Part shown: positions 1-8,335 of the stretch, one piece after another | Layout of the letters: each line of letters begins with the position of its first letter | How positions within the stretch are numbered: the stretch's first letter is position 1 | Assembly (NCBI GenBank): GCA_965662645.1 | Contig: CBFIII010000005.1 | Location: 60,048-124,047 of the forward strand | Source: UBA5342 sp965662645 | Lineage (GTDB): Bacteria; Bacteroidota; Bacteroidia; Bacteroidales; UBA5342 | Length of the DNA: 64,000 nt | Reading direction: 5' to 3' | Position numbers and translations under genes: made by a program | Notes under the pieces: model-generated | The model's input: only the letters and a program-made list of their open reading frames with translations | The model's database searches: none | Told to the model about the DNA's origin: nothing

Positions 1-150
1 AGAATTAAGATTTCAGCTTGTAAATATAGTGAATACTGTTTTAATTGAAGAAATAATGAATAATACAATGAAAAAATGGATGAATGAATGACGAATAAAT
101 AACGAATGAAGCAAATTCACAACTCACAATTCATCATTCACAATTTATAC

Positions 151-687
151 TTATGATATTTCACACGCATCACCTGCACAATTTGGATTCTCTTTGGGTT
201 GTTTTATCCAGCCTATTTTCCGAAATAAAAAATAGAGTTTGCATCCTATACATATTCCAAATCCCATTTCTAAAAAAAGAAGAGTTAAACAGGTAATACA
301 AAGCAAACAGATCGTCTGAAAAAGGCTCACATCATTTTGTAATAAAATAGACAAAATGAAGATGACGCTTGATAAGGCAAGTCCAAGACTCCAAGCAAAA
401 TGTTTTTGAATAGCTCCAACCCATAAAGGCTTTTGCTTTCGCGTTAAAAGCTTTGAAATAATCACCGTAGGTGATAACTGGGGATTAATGACGACACCTA
501 TGAGGAAGTTTAGCATCAAAAAACCAGAAAAATAAGGTAATACAGCGTAATTCTTAATGACAAAACCAAAAACGAAAGTAATGATTCCTATCAGGAACAT
601 TAAGGCGGCACTACCTCTCATCACTCTTTCATCTAACACTTTGAAACTCTTTTTCTCTATATATTGACCAAAACTAAATAGTATCAT
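151..687 (-). CDS. DUF4395 family membrane protein
   Basis: Integral membrane protein of about 178 residues. The sequence shows four or five hydrophobic segments, an early short motif VLDERVMRGSA that faces the cytoplasm or membrane edge, and the hallmark late motif FGICIGCKLY, a CxxC-like pair just after a transmembrane helix. This pattern fits DUF4395, whose members are often found near thioredoxin-like or rhodanese genes; no such partner is visible here. The C-terminal tail carries two more cysteines (NCAGDAC). The function is unknown; a role in thiol or sulfur chemistry at the membrane is inference from the paired cysteines. The ATG start lies just after an AT-rich leader. Confidence 0.8.
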   Translation of the reverse strand: MILFSFGQYIEKKSFKVLDERVMRGSAALMFLIGIITFVFGFVIKNYAVLPYFSGFLMLNFLIGVVINPQLSPTVIISKLLTRKQKPLWVGAIQKHFAWSLGLALSSVIFILSILLQNDVSLFQTICLLCITCLTLLFLEMGFGICIGCKLYFLFRKIGWIKQPKENPNCAGDACEIS

Positions 688-985
688 AATTTTACACTTT
701 TAAAAGTTATCTCTTGTACAAATTTATACTATTATGAACTTGCTAACACTACTCAATTCTTAAAATCATCACAAATAATGAGCAGCAAAAGATGTTGTGA
801 GTAATAGGTTTTAATGTGACTTTTAAAAAATACCAATCAAAATTATTGCCATTTACAAATAGTACTTTTTCAATATTTTGCTATCTCGAAATATCAATTT
901 TCAAAAAGATTGAAAAAGAGATTCATCCTTTTACTGAAAAGGTCTATTTTTGGGTTACAAACACAAATTTCTTAGGGAAATACAC

Positions 986-993
986 TATTTTTG
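986..993 (+). promoter_or_regulatory. Bacteroidota -7 promoter box before the GtrA gene
   Basis: TATTTTTG matches the TAnnTTTG box of the Bacteroidota primary sigma factor. Transcription would begin a few bases before the ATG at 1009, which favours that ATG over the TTG at 991. A second match lies at 945-952. No clear -33 box is seen at the usual spacing. Nothing convincing is encoded in 688-985. Confidence 0.45.
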
Positions 994-1008
994 CAGACGT
1001 TTTTTCAG

Positions 1009-1518
1009 ATGAAGAATTTTATAAAAAATATACAAGATTTAATTATCAGATTTCTGGACTGGATGTACCCGCCTTTTAGTCGGTTAATATCACGTCAGGT
1101 ATTCCGTTATGCAGCGACTGGTGGAGCCAATACTCTATTAGATATTATACTTTATTACGTAGTTTATACTTTCATTCTCAAAGGACGTTTAATAAATCTA
1201 AGGTTTGTAACCATTAGTGATCCTATTGCCGCTTTTTTAATTGTATTCCCTATTACGTTTATTATTGGTTTTGCATTGGCAAAATACATTACGTTTACCA
1301 ATTCTAACCTCAAAGGGAAAAACCAATTAGTACGTTATCTTACCACGGTAATAGGTTCTTTTCTACTCAATTACATATTATTAAAACTTTTCGTAGAAGT
1401 TATTCATATATATCCAGTTACAGCTAACATAATAAATAAAATCATCATCATTGCTTATAGCTATTTTGCACAAACTTATTTCTCATTTCGTAGTGGAGAA
1501 GGAAACCGTTATAAATAA
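1009..1518 (+). CDS. GtrA-like membrane protein
   Basis: Small polytopic membrane protein of about 169 residues in the GtrA family (PF04138). The diagnostic N-terminal segment FRYAATGGANTLLDIILYY is followed by three further hydrophobic helices, the four-helix arrangement of the family. GtrA proteins are thought to flip or carry polyprenyl-linked sugars for cell-envelope glycosylation. The ATG at 1009 is preferred because an in-frame TTG at 991 falls inside the probable promoter. The small zinc-ribbon ORF follows 15 bases downstream and nadC after that, so they may be co-transcribed. No glycosyltransferase partner is adjacent, so its substrate cannot be inferred. Confidence 0.82.
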   Translation: MKNFIKNIQDLIIRFLDWMYPPFSRLISRQVFRYAATGGANTLLDIILYYVVYTFILKGRLINLRFVTISDPIAAFLIVFPITFIIGFALAKYITFTNSNLKGKNQLVRYLTTVIGSFLLNYILLKLFVEVIHIYPVTANIINKIIIIAYSYFAQTYFSFRSGEGNRYK

Positions 1519-1533
1519 GAAAAGGTAAGATTA

Positions 1534-1704
1534 ATGGATAACAACATCATCACCTGTCCTCATTGTAATAAAGAGGTCAACAAAGCAACAGCTCATCGCA
1601 ATTGTGGCAACTGTTTTTCGTGTTTACATTGCGAACGTTATACATGCCCTCATTGCGCACAAGAAATAGTGATAGAAGAACTGAAACATACTTATAAAAA
1701 GTAA
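1534..1704 (+). CDS. small cysteine-rich zinc-ribbon-like protein
   Basis: A 56-codon ORF starting with ATG and ending in TAA. It contains four closely spaced cysteine pairs (CPHC, CGNC, CLHC, CPHC) with several histidines, the pattern of a double zinc ribbon or small zinc-binding protein. It fits snugly between gtrA (stop 15 bases upstream) and nadC (ATG 58 bases downstream), all on the same strand. The dense CxxC spacing is very unlikely to arise by chance in AT-rich non-coding DNA. The family is not recognised. Metal binding is inferred from the cysteines; a role linked to NAD synthesis would be a guess based only on position. Confidence 0.7.
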   Translation: MDNNIITCPHCNKEVNKATAHRNCGNCFSCLHCERYTCPHCAQEIVIEELKHTYKK

Positions 1705-1762
1705 AAAGTTGAAAGTAAAAAGTAAAAGACTAAACGTAAAAAACAACATAACAGTAAACGAT

Positions 1763-2602
1763 ATGAACCAATACATTGACGCATTAATTGAGAATGCATT
1801 TAACGAAGACATAGGTGATGGCGATCACTCTACTCTTTCTTGTATTCCTGCCGAAGCAACAGGAACTTCACAATTAATCATCAAAGAAGATGGCATCCTT
1901 GCTGGTGTAGAATTAGGTGAATATGTGTTTCATAAATTCGATCCAGAACTTAAAGTTGATATTAAGATAAAAGATGGCACACGTGTAAAAGTTGGTGAAG
2001 TTGCCTTTAACGTTACAGGTAAGACACAATCTATATTACAGTGTGAACGCATAGTGCTCAACATCATGCAACGCATGAGTGGCATTGCCACACGTACTGC
2101 AGAATATGTAAAATTACTCGAAGGAACCAATACCAAAGTATTAGATACCCGCAAAACAACGCCTGGCATGCGCGTAGTAGAAAAAATGGCCGTTAAGATA
2201 GGTGGTGGTGAAAATCACCGTATGGGTCTTTTTGATATGATCATGCTTAAAGATAACCATGTTGATTTTGCTGGAGGCATAGAGAAAGCCGTAACAAAAA
2301 CACAAGCTTATCTCAAAGAAAAAGGGAAAGACCTTAGAATAGAAGTGGAGATTCGCAACTTTGAAGAACTAAAAGAAGTGATGGAAGTAGGTGGAATACA
2401 CCGCATCATGCTGGACAACTTCACACCCGAAAACACAAAAAAAGCCGTTAAAATCATTAATGGTCAATACGAAACAGAGTCATCAGGCGGTATTACTTAT
2501 GATACCTTACGTAGTTATGCCGAATGTGGTGTAGATTACATCTCGGTAGGTGCCTTAACCCATTCCGTGATGAGTATGGATATAAGCTTGAAAGCAATTT
2601 AA
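1763..2602 (+). CDS. nadC: nicotinate-nucleotide diphosphorylase (quinolinate phosphoribosyltransferase)
   Basis: NadC converts quinolinate and PRPP to nicotinate mononucleotide, CO2 and pyrophosphate in de novo NAD synthesis in the cytoplasm. The protein of about 279 residues shows the N-terminal EDIGDGDHST segment, the ILQCERIVLNIMQRMSGIAT helix, the active-site motif DTRKTTPGMR, the KIGGGENHR phosphate-binding loop, the LKDNH motif and the C-terminal SVGALTHSV, all typical of NadC. An in-frame TTG at 1709 would add 18 lysine- and asparagine-rich residues, so the ATG at 1763, which opens directly into the family N terminus, is preferred. No nadA or nadB is in the window. Confidence 0.95.
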   Translation: MNQYIDALIENAFNEDIGDGDHSTLSCIPAEATGTSQLIIKEDGILAGVELGEYVFHKFDPELKVDIKIKDGTRVKVGEVAFNVTGKTQSILQCERIVLNIMQRMSGIATRTAEYVKLLEGTNTKVLDTRKTTPGMRVVEKMAVKIGGGENHRMGLFDMIMLKDNHVDFAGGIEKAVTKTQAYLKEKGKDLRIEVEIRNFEELKEVMEVGGIHRIMLDNFTPENTKKAVKIINGQYETESSGGITYDTLRSYAECGVDYISVGALTHSVMSMDISLKAI

Positions 2603-2604
2603 TT

Positions 2605-2718
2605 AATTACGAATTTTGGAATTACGAATTACGAATGCGTGTTATTCGTAATTATTGTAATTCGTAATTGTCTCTTTTTTTTAATTCGTAATTCGTAATT
2701 ATTTTTAATTCGTAATTG
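2605..2718. repeat. AATTCGTAATT repeat cluster, upstream block
   Basis: Many near-copies of the 11-mer AATTCGTAATT and its complement AATTACGAATT lie between nadC and the four-helix-bundle gene, in both orientations. The 11-mer is nearly palindromic. A similar block follows the next gene and another sits at 23191-23226, so this is a dispersed family. Confidence 0.75.
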
Positions 2719-2727
2719 TATCTTTTA

Positions 2728-3108
2728 ATGAAAGACAATGTAGTACAAATAAAAAGTTTCAATTTTTCTGTTAGAATTGTTCGATTATATCAACACCTCA
2801 GTTCTACAAAAAAAGGATTTGTACTCAGCAAACAACTACTTCGTAGTGGTACGTCGATAGGAGCAAATATTGAAGAAGCCATAGGAGGACAAAGCAAGAA
2901 GGATTTCTTTGCAAAATTAACAATAGTCTATAAAGAAGCTAGAGAATCTCGTTATTGGATTAGACTACTTATGGCAACAGACTATTTAACAACAGACGAA
3001 GGCGAAAGTCTTTTACAAGACATAGATGAACTTTTAAAAATCATTGGAAGCATCCAAAAAACAATGCGTAATTCCAATTCGTATTTTTTTTTAATTCGTA
3101 ATTCGTAA
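2728..3108 (+). CDS. four-helix-bundle protein of the S23/IVP (23S rRNA intervening sequence) family
   Basis: A protein of about 126 residues with the hallmarks of the S23-like four-helix-bundle family: an N-terminal SFNFSVRIVRLYQHL helix, then LSKQLLRSGTSIGANIEEA, KLTIVYKEARESRYWIRLL and a final leucine-rich helix. Members occur in intervening sequences of 23S rRNA genes, as the Avd accessory protein of diversity-generating retroelements, and often as solitary genes such as this one. No rRNA or reverse transcriptase is nearby. The ATG at 2728 is preferred to a TTG at 2716 that lies in the flanking repeat. The last dozen codons run into the downstream AATTCGTAATT repeat, so the C-terminal tail is repeat-derived. 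Function is unknown; nucleic-acid binding is likely from the family. Confidence 0.85.
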   Translation: MKDNVVQIKSFNFSVRIVRLYQHLSSTKKGFVLSKQLLRSGTSIGANIEEAIGGQSKKDFFAKLTIVYKEARESRYWIRLLMATDYLTTDEGESLLQDIDELLKIIGSIQKTMRNSNSYFFLIRNS

Positions 3109-3147
3109 TTGTTTTAATTCGTAATTATTTCTATTCGTAATTATTTT
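3070..3147. repeat. AATTCGTAATT repeat cluster, downstream block
   Basis: Five or more copies of (TT)AATTCGTAATT overlap the 3' end of the four-helix-bundle gene and extend to the start codon of the hydrogenase gene, whose translation initiation region therefore lies in repeat DNA. Confidence 0.75.
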
Positions 3148-3148
3148 A

Positions 3149-4585
3149 ATGGCATACACACAGAACACATTAATCATCCGTAAGGAACTTATCGCATCAT
3201 TAGCCGATATGGTATATCGTGGTAAATTGGAAGAAGAAATCGACTATTTACCGCTCAAACGCAACCCGAAAGAAGTAGGTGCTACACGCCGCTGCTGTAT
3301 TCATAAAGAACGTGCTGTAACCAAATACAAACTACTTCCCCTCCTTGGCATTGCTATTGATAATGATAATGAAGACGAACTAAAACCTCTTTCGGCATAC
3401 GCCAAAGAAGCACTAGAACGCACTGAACCTACGAATAAGATATTGACAGTAGTAGATGAAAGTTGTACGGGCTGTGTGGAAGCTAACTATGTAGTAACCA
3501 ATCTTTGTCGTGGCTGTGTAGCAAGCCCATGTGTAGCCAACTGCCCCAAAGATGCCGTAAGCATTATGAGCAACAAACAAGCTATGATAGATCCATCAAA
3601 ATGTATCAGTTGTGGTATTTGCGAACAAGCATGTCCTTTTCATAGCATCGTTTACATTCCTGTACCATGCGAAAAAGCATGTCCTGTAGCAGCTATTTCG
3701 AAAGATGAACGCGGCATAGAAGTCATTGATTACGATAAATGTATCTATTGCGGAAAATGTATTCAAGCATGTCCTTTTGGTTCTATCTTCGAGATTTCTC
3801 ATATGATGGACGTTTGGAAAACGATGGCAAATAAAGAACCCTTAGTAGCCATTGTAGCACCAGCCATTATGGGACAATATAAATCGGATCCGGGCAAAAT
3901 AATGGCTGCTATAAAAGCTATTGGTTTTACAGATGTATTAGAAGTAGCGCAAGGTGCTACGGATACCAGTTATCATGAAGCGCGCGAACTCAAAGAAAAA
4001 ATGGAAGCAGGTATAAGCTTGATGACCACCTCTTGTTGCCCAGCCTATACTAACCTGACAAAAAAACACATAAAAGACTTACAACCTTTTGTTTCTCACA
4101 CGGGATCTCCTATGCATTATTCTGCTATCAGAGCCAAAGAACAATATCCTGAAGCGAAAATCGTTTTTATAGGACCATGTGTTGCAAAACGCGAAGAAGC
4201 GGTGCGCGACAAAGGGGTAGATTACGTGATGACCTTTGAAGAAATAGACGGTATATTTGGTGGTTTAGGCATTGTAGTAGAAGATATGATACCATTAAAA
4301 ATGGATGATAGCATTACTTTTGAAAACCGTAATTATGCGGTATCAGGAGGAGTCACCAATGCTGTAATGGCCGAAGGTATAGATTTGGACTATGAGATGA
4401 TGAAAATCAATGGTATCAACAAAAAAAACATAGCTTTATTACGAGCTGCAGCCAAAGGAAAAATAAAAGCTAATTTCATAGAAGTCATGGCTTGTGAAGG
4501 TGGTTGTATCGCAGGTCCTTCAGCCCACGTGGCTCCAGAAAAAAGTGGGCGTATATTGGCTAAAAATCTCGAAGGCTTACAATAA
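3149..4585 (+). CDS. monomeric [FeFe] hydrogenase, group B-like
   Basis: A cytoplasmic iron-sulfur protein of 478 residues predicted to catalyse reversible H+ reduction to H2. Residues ~110-220 carry ferredoxin-type 4Fe-4S motifs (CISCGICEQACPF, CIYCGKCIQACPF) plus extra cysteine groups (CTGC, CRGC, CEKACP). The H-cluster domain follows with the three canonical signatures: TSCCPAY, GPCVAKREE and EVMACEGGCIAGP, each cysteine ligand present. The TSCCPAY form (Tyr instead of Trp) and the short monomeric layout resemble group B enzymes of anaerobic Bacteroidota and Clostridia. No HydE, HydF or HydG maturation genes and no electron-transfer subunits are in the window. The ATG lies directly after the repeat block. 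Confidence is high for the family, moderate for the subgroup. Confidence 0.9.
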   Translation: MAYTQNTLIIRKELIASLADMVYRGKLEEEIDYLPLKRNPKEVGATRRCCIHKERAVTKYKLLPLLGIAIDNDNEDELKPLSAYAKEALERTEPTNKILTVVDESCTGCVEANYVVTNLCRGCVASPCVANCPKDAVSIMSNKQAMIDPSKCISCGICEQACPFHSIVYIPVPCEKACPVAAISKDERGIEVIDYDKCIYCGKCIQACPFGSIFEISHMMDVWKTMANKEPLVAIVAPAIMGQYKSDPGKIMAAIKAIGFTDVLEVAQGATDTSYHEARELKEKMEAGISLMTTSCCPAYTNLTKKHIKDLQPFVSHTGSPMHYSAIRAKEQYPEAKIVFIGPCVAKREEAVRDKGVDYVMTFEEIDGIFGGLGIVVEDMIPLKMDDSITFENRNYAVSGGVTNAVMAEGIDLDYEMMKINGINKKNIALLRAAAKGKIKANFIEVMACEGGCIAGPSAHVAPEKSGRILAKNLEGLQ

Positions 4586-4595
4586 AAAAATAACA

Positions 4596-4665
4596 GAAGA
4601 CTAAACACAACTCCTTTATATAGTTATATTTGAAACCATTATATAAAACTTGAAATTTAGTCTTC
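4596..4665. repeat. 10-bp inverted repeat after the hydrogenase gene
   Basis: GAAGACTAAA (4596-4605) and TTTAGTCTTC (4656-4665) form a perfect inverted repeat around about 50 AT-rich bases. It could fold into a weak terminator or mark a short mobile remnant. There is no U-tract typical of an intrinsic terminator directly after it. Confidence 0.35.
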
Positions 4666-4698
4666 GGTTTGTCGCTTACTTTACAAGATTAAAATAAA

Positions 4699-5127
4699 AT
4701 GGGTTATAAATATCTCTTAGTAACAATTCTTTTAATCTTTACAACTGCTTGTGAAGATCAATATGAAAGCGATGTACCAAATGTTAATTTTACCAGTTAC
4801 TTTTATTTAAATGACCCCTATTTTTTCGGATTCTCGGAAAATAGCTCTATCAAATTTGACAGCTCATACGGCGGCTATGCGGGCATCATTCTATTTAAAG
4901 CAATCGACGGAACCATCAAGGCTTTTGACCTCTGTTGCCCCATTCATTACGAAGACAAAGAAGAACTGGAGATTGATGGTTCCGTAGCCATGTGCCCAAG
5001 TGATAGTGTTTCTTATATACTCAGCGACAATCCTTCAATAAGCATAAATCAAATAGACAGTTTTTCTATTTTAAAAAGCTATGATGCAATCATCCTCTCT
5101 GGCAACATACTTAAGGTTTCTAACTAA
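4699..5127 (+). CDS. small lipoprotein with a degenerate Rieske-like cysteine pattern
   Basis: A 142-residue predicted lipoprotein. Residues 1-18 form a signal peptide ending in the lipobox FTTAC, so it should be anchored in the inner or outer membrane. The middle carries FDLCCPIHYED and, about 20 residues later, AMCPSDSVSY. The arrangement resembles the two cluster loops of Rieske-like lipoproteins in Bacteroidota, but the usual second-loop Cys/His partner is replaced by Ser-Asp, so 2Fe-2S binding is doubtful. Its position after the hydrogenase gene (gap 113 bases) is suggestive but not proof of a redox link. It may be a structural homologue without a cluster. Confidence 0.6.
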   Translation: MGYKYLLVTILLIFTTACEDQYESDVPNVNFTSYFYLNDPYFFGFSENSSIKFDSSYGGYAGIILFKAIDGTIKAFDLCCPIHYEDKEELEIDGSVAMCPSDSVSYILSDNPSISINQIDSFSILKSYDAIILSGNILKVSN

Positions 5128-5143
5128 TAAACAGAATTTCACC

Positions 5144-5242
5144 GTCAACAAACTCGGGGCAAGCAGACGGAGCATTTAGTTGAAGAATGTTGTATTATTC
5201 GCAGCAAGCTACGGAGAATTAAACCCACAATGTGGGATTAAA
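5144..5242. repeat. dispersed repeat A, copy 1
   Basis: About 100 bp intergenic repeat, also found at 39637-39733 (same orientation) and 57721-57821 (reverse orientation). Shared blocks include GTCAACAA(A/C)CTCGGGGCAAG, a TTTAGTTGAA segment, TATTATTCGCAGCAA and AAACCCACAATGTGGG. The last block is a small palindrome that can form a hairpin. Confidence 0.8.
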
Positions 5243-5294
5243 TCCTAGCCACAGAAAGATATATTAATAGCCCATTTATGCTTGCAATTTAGAA
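5237..5294. repeat. dispersed repeat B, copy 1
   Basis: A 58-bp segment repeated at 63943-64000 with 5 mismatches by eye (shared core AAAGATATATTAA and GCTTGCAATTTAGAA). It directly adjoins repeat A here but stands alone at the window end, so the two are separate units. Confidence 0.8.
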
Positions 5295-5418
5295 GTAAGA
5301 ACAGGCTATTTCGAAAGATCACAAGTGCAAAGATATAGTTGAGGTAATTTTCCCTACCATGCTTCGATCCTACCATGTTCGGTTTTATGGCAGTTCCTCC
5401 TTTGTAGTCTATCATTAA

Positions 5419-8253
5419 TTATTCACACAAAAGCACAAAACCAGCCCAGTCCAAGGGCAAACACCCCTTTTTGATGGCCTGTAACTTTGCCAATCTAAGA
5501 GCTTCAGCATAACTTTTACCCTCCAGAAGTTTCTGATAAAACGTGAGCATAAAATCTTTTGTCTTTTCGTCGTGAATCTTCCACAAGCTCGCCATGACAT
5601 TAGGCACACCAGCATACATAAAACCACGGGGCAAAGCCATAACGCCTTCTCCCGTTTTTACATCACCTAAGGCCGTTTTGCACGCTGACAAAACCACTAA
5701 GTCTGCATTTAAGTTCAACTTATACAATTCATAAGCAGGTAAAAAGGCATCTTGATCGAGACTCGTCCCCGCAGGTTCAGAAAAGAACAAACCACACTCT
5801 TGCTCACGCCCACTGATACCGTGAGTAGCCACATGAATGATAGAATATGCACGGGCATTTTGCGTAAAATTAAGTTTCGTTGCCTCAGCATTTGAATATT
5901 TGGTCACAGCAATATTCTTATTCACAAATAATTGATCGAGCTCATCCACTTCTTCTAAGGAATACTTTAAAGGAAGCAAAGCAGCACGATCCCCATCACG
6001 ATAAAAAACACTATCACTGCGCAATGTTTGCTCACTAATTGTTTGATTGAGATCCAAATTATTATTTTGCATAAATCCTGGAGCTACCAACATCAAACTC
6101 ATAGCTTGCTCGCGAGGCCTTTGCATCCACTGTTTTGCCGAGTAATGATAGTCAAGGACATAATGCTGAATAAGGTAATGAGATGACGGATCTTGAAAAG
6201 CTTCGAATGGTACTCCCGAAAAAGCTTCATCAGGATAGATCAATAAGCAGCTTTTCCCCTTTATATCAGATGCCACAGGACGAATCAATTTATCGTACCA
6301 CAATTGCTGGACAGCAGAATTTGATTCTCCCGTTTTTAAGGCACGAATAAGCGCCATTTTATGAATTTCAATATCTGCAAAATCCTGCGCATACATTCGG
6401 ACCCCAGCAGAGGAACAGCTGGCAATATACACCACACTATCCGCTAAGGTGTATTGCAAAATCACTTCATTATTAGCTATTTGATCTTTTATAACTGAAA
6501 CATCGACCCCAGGTGTTAAAATGGCCTCTGCCGCAGAAGACAGTTCGTTCATCGTCATTTTGTTGCGCAACAATTGCAATTGCACCATCAAGTAAGCCTC
6601 ACTGTCTTTCTCTTTAAAATTCATCAAAGCCACACTAAGACTATTGATCGTTGCCTTTAAACTATCTTGCGTACTCGTTGTCCTTTTGTTTTTCAACGAT
6701 TTTAGGTTATTCAAACTAAAAGAACGTGGCAGATCGGCACAAACAAAAGCACTATCGGCATATTGTGGAAAGTTCTCTACAAGTTGCGAGTAGGCATAAA
6801 GGGCATGATTTCCATTTGCCTTGAGCAGTGCCACAGCTTCTAAAAGAGTCTCTTCATTCGCCACATTACGGTACCACTCTTGCACCAAACCATTTCCATA
6901 ATCCACCAATTTCAATATCGCTCTTAAATCTTCTTCGTTGCCCTTTTGCTCATACCTCTTTCTATACACTTGCATCATTTCTACAAGCAAGCCATCCACA
7001 TTCGACAAATAGAAGGATGGAATACTGTCAGCATCTACAAAACGGAAAGAATCCGCCACATCCGTATAAGCCTGTGGACACATCGTTTTCACCGCATTTT
7101 CATATAAATTAATGGCCTCATCATAACGATCTTGATTATAATAATTTGTAGCCAAATCGGCATAAGGACGACAGAACTCATAATCTAAACCATTATCTCC
7201 AATAACCTTAATATTTTCATCAATACAGCGTTCAAAACTCTGCTGCGCCTTATCAAACTGCCCCAATTCATTATACATGGTGCCCTTGTACTGTGCAATC
7301 TTTGCAGGAATAAGTACCGCATCTTTAAAACTTTCGCGCTGCTCACCGATCGCCGTCAAGATGGAATCGCCCAAGTCAAAACGGTCGAGATAAAAGGCCG
7401 CTTCAGCTGCAATACAATGCATATCTGACGGTATAGCCATATACGAAAACAAAGAATGACCATCACCCTGTAAAAAGTCGATCCCCTCTAAAGCATGAAA
7501 TAAGGCCTTATCATAATCCTCATTTAAAAAGGTGAATATGGTCAAGAAATCAATAGTTTTATATCTATTCACTAAGTCTTCTTGAAGCTCATCATTAACC
7601 AGACGCCAAGCCACCTCTAGCAAAGCATTGGCCACTTCTAAATCTGTCGCTCTCACAGCAATACCAGTCATACTATAAAGCATGACCTTTTGCTGCGCAA
7701 TCAATTCACTACCAAAACAATAATCCCAGCTATCCCACGCTTCGGCATAGTTACCTTTCCACATCTTTGATGCACCAAAATAAAGCCGCGCCTGAAACAT
7801 CTGAGGCTTAAGTAAATAATTAGGACAATTCGCAAAAAACTTTGAATACCAAGGATAAGCCAAAGGATGTGAACCATAACTTACTGCTTGATTGTAATAG
7901 GCATATAACAATTCAACATGATCATTGGGCAAATGTTGCTCACACACTTTTACCATACTATCGGCTAAAGCAATAGCCTCTGCTTGACGACGTTTAGCCC
8001 TTATCCAAAAACCATATTCATTAGTCAAAAAAAGAGCATGATCGTAATGACCACTTTCAACATAAGCCGCACTAAGACGTTCATATTCTTGTTGCGCCCA
8101 CTGCTGATTATTCACTTGCAACGAATCATATACCTGAATCCAAGCGGAATCAGGAGGTATTATTCTTTCCTCTTGATTAGCTACAAATACATCCGCTGCC
8201 CATAGCGTAGTTAGCCCACACATCAATACGAGCAATAAAATTCCCCTTTTCAT
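5419..8253 (-). CDS. secreted TPR-CHAT domain protein (caspase-like protease family)
   Basis: A large protein of about 944 residues. The ATG at 8253 opens a clear signal peptide (MKRGILLLVLMCGLTTLWAA), so it should be exported; an upstream in-frame ATG at 8298 would mask it. Residues ~30-500 hold many degenerate TPR-like helical pairs (YAEAWDSW, FDKAQQSFERCIDEN, YDEAINLYENAVK). The C-terminal ~300 residues are a CHAT domain with the catalytic His in HVATHGISG (~811), the catalytic Cys in VLSACKTALG (~858), and the family end motifs GEGVMALPRGFMYAG and SLWKI. CHAT domains are caspase-like cysteine proteases. Many are cytoplasmic defence effectors; this one is exported, so its targets would be periplasmic or extracellular. 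No gasdermin or other partner is adjacent. Confidence 0.88.
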   Translation of the reverse strand: MKRGILLLVLMCGLTTLWAADVFVANQEERIIPPDSAWIQVYDSLQVNNQQWAQQEYERLSAAYVESGHYDHALFLTNEYGFWIRAKRRQAEAIALADSMVKVCEQHLPNDHVELLYAYYNQAVSYGSHPLAYPWYSKFFANCPNYLLKPQMFQARLYFGASKMWKGNYAEAWDSWDYCFGSELIAQQKVMLYSMTGIAVRATDLEVANALLEVAWRLVNDELQEDLVNRYKTIDFLTIFTFLNEDYDKALFHALEGIDFLQGDGHSLFSYMAIPSDMHCIAAEAAFYLDRFDLGDSILTAIGEQRESFKDAVLIPAKIAQYKGTMYNELGQFDKAQQSFERCIDENIKVIGDNGLDYEFCRPYADLATNYYNQDRYDEAINLYENAVKTMCPQAYTDVADSFRFVDADSIPSFYLSNVDGLLVEMMQVYRKRYEQKGNEEDLRAILKLVDYGNGLVQEWYRNVANEETLLEAVALLKANGNHALYAYSQLVENFPQYADSAFVCADLPRSFSLNNLKSLKNKRTTSTQDSLKATINSLSVALMNFKEKDSEAYLMVQLQLLRNKMTMNELSSAAEAILTPGVDVSVIKDQIANNEVILQYTLADSVVYIASCSSAGVRMYAQDFADIEIHKMALIRALKTGESNSAVQQLWYDKLIRPVASDIKGKSCLLIYPDEAFSGVPFEAFQDPSSHYLIQHYVLDYHYSAKQWMQRPREQAMSLMLVAPGFMQNNNLDLNQTISEQTLRSDSVFYRDGDRAALLPLKYSLEEVDELDQLFVNKNIAVTKYSNAEATKLNFTQNARAYSIIHVATHGISGREQECGLFFSEPAGTSLDQDAFLPAYELYKLNLNADLVVLSACKTALGDVKTGEGVMALPRGFMYAGVPNVMASLWKIHDEKTKDFMLTFYQKLLEGKSYAEALRLAKLQAIKKGCLPLDWAGFVLLCE

Positions 8254-8335
8254 AAAAATTAATATTTTTTCAACTTTTCGGCACCAATACTTCATCATCT
8301 ATTTAAAGAAAAAAGCGGCTACTTTTTCTAATGAA

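Noticed and set aside
816..1079. 87-codon plus-strand ORF overlapping the gtrA start
   Set aside because: It has a GTG start, low-complexity composition and no domain, overlaps a clear gene by about 70 bases, and contains the gtrA promoter box.
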